Source: Sporolactobacillus sp. THM19-2
Lineage (GTDB): Bacteria; Bacillota; Bacilli; Bacillales; Sporolactobacillaceae
NCBI RefSeq assembly: GCF_004153195.1
Contig: NZ_SEMC01000007.1
Location: forward strand, 53,965-117,964
Length of the DNA: 64,000 nucleotides
Reading direction: 5' to 3'
The notes below the pieces were generated by a model that had not been told where the DNA came from, did no database searches, and worked only from the letters and a program-made list of their open reading frames with translations. Positions 63,837 through 64,000 of this stretch are shown here, in pieces. The translations under genes and the position numbers were made by a program. Within the stretch, counting starts at the first letter, position 1. Each line of letters opens with the position of its first letter.

Positions 63837-64000
63837 ATGGTATTAAAAGGTTTAAAGTTAAGAATATATCCTAACAAAGAACAAAAACTTAAAATTAAAT
63901 TAAACTTTGGCTACAACCGTTTTGTGTGGAATCAGATGTTAAACATGATGATTGAACGATACCACAACAATCCCGACTCTTCTTTCCTTAACGCTTTTGC
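63837..64000 (+). CDS. tnpB: TnpB (IS605 OrfB) RNA-guided nuclease homologue, 5' part
   Basis: First 54 codons of a TnpB: VLKGLKLRIYPNKEQKLKI, NFGYNRFVWNQMLNMMIERY. The KxRIYPxxxQ opening and YNRFVWNQM block are diagnostic of the OrfB N-terminal (helix-turn-helix OrfB) domain. AGAGGTG lies about 7-8 nt before the ATG. Catalytic RuvC residues lie beyond the window, so integrity is unknown. Confidence 0.85.
   Translation, partial: MVLKGLKLRIYPNKEQKLKIKLNFGYNRFVWNQMLNMMIERYHNNPDSSFLNAF

Larger units (their letters stand above)
63561..64000 (+). mobile_element. Left part of an IS200/IS605-family (tnpB-carrying) element
   Basis: Contains the subterminal hairpin CTCGTGACTTCAGTCATGAG (63574-63593), a divergent 51-residue ribbon-helix-helix gene and the start of tnpB, which runs off the right edge. 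The exact left tip cannot be fixed by eye. Neither a tnpA nor the right end is visible here. Confidence 0.7.

Overview
The window reads as chromosomal DNA of a mid-GC (mid-40s % by eye) Gram-positive of the order Bacillales. Supporting signs are strong AGGAGG-type ribosome sites, lipobox lipoproteins, Bce-type antibiotic-sensing modules, a YtrA-like GntR/ABC unit, a flavin-based extracellular electron transfer (EET) locus of the Listeria type and menaquinone-side-chain genes. A sporolactobacillus- or listeria-like relative would fit, but no rRNA or other marker fixes the genus.

Layout. 1-5.7 kb: a type I restriction-modification operon on the minus strand (XRE controller, hsdM, hsdS, a small basic protein, hsdR running off the left edge). 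5.9-7.2 kb: three small plus-strand genes, one a lipoprotein. 7.3-12.5 kb: a complete UgpBAEC-like carbohydrate or glycerol-phosphate ABC importer with a metallophosphoesterase. 12.7-18.3 kb: a Crp/Fnr regulator, a cysteine hydrolase, a lipoprotein with a tandemly duplicated domain, a C39 peptidase and an aldo/keto reductase. 18.3-29.0 kb: the EET locus, with a minus arm (pplA, fmnB, two tandem dmkA-type prenyltransferases, ecfA1, ecfA2, ecfT) and a divergent plus arm (ndh2, eetA, eetB, dmkB). 29.0-34.9 kb: a scrap zone with a histidine-kinase tail, a lone IS605 end hairpin, a Bcr/CflA exporter, a group II intron 3' end, a truncated MFS gene, a frameshifted gene, fragments of DUF2726 and Dus genes, a RelB/RelE-type toxin-antitoxin pair and an array of short imperfect palindromes. 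35-42 kb: an SDR oxidoreductase, an NADH oxidase and a BceRS-BceAB module. 42.3-53 kb: a HAD-NUDIX fusion, a GntR/ABC unit, a second two-component/ABC module, a macrodomain protein, a P-loop kinase-like protein, threonine aldolase and a flavin reductase-like protein. 53-56.6 kb: a YkoGH-like two-component system with two PepSY proteins. 56.8-57.0 kb: a second palindrome array. 57-64 kb: a polytopic membrane protein, an SsuABC-like importer, HIT, GNAT and ASCH proteins, and the left part of an IS605-family element with a tiny ribbon-helix-helix gene and tnpB cut by the right edge.

The most interesting connection is regulatory. Three perfect TGTGA-N6-TCACA palindromes lie upstream of pplA, of the duplicated-domain lipoprotein and of the cysteine hydrolase, all within 12 kb of a Crp/Fnr-family gene. 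This suggests that EET and a previously unlinked surface lipoprotein belong to one redox- or energy-responsive regulon. In the EET model NADH is oxidised by the membrane-extended Ndh2, electrons pass to a demethylmenaquinone made by DmkA/DmkB, then via EetA/EetB to the flavinylated lipoprotein PplA, which FmnB loads with FMN; the ECF genes are proposed to serve flavin traffic.
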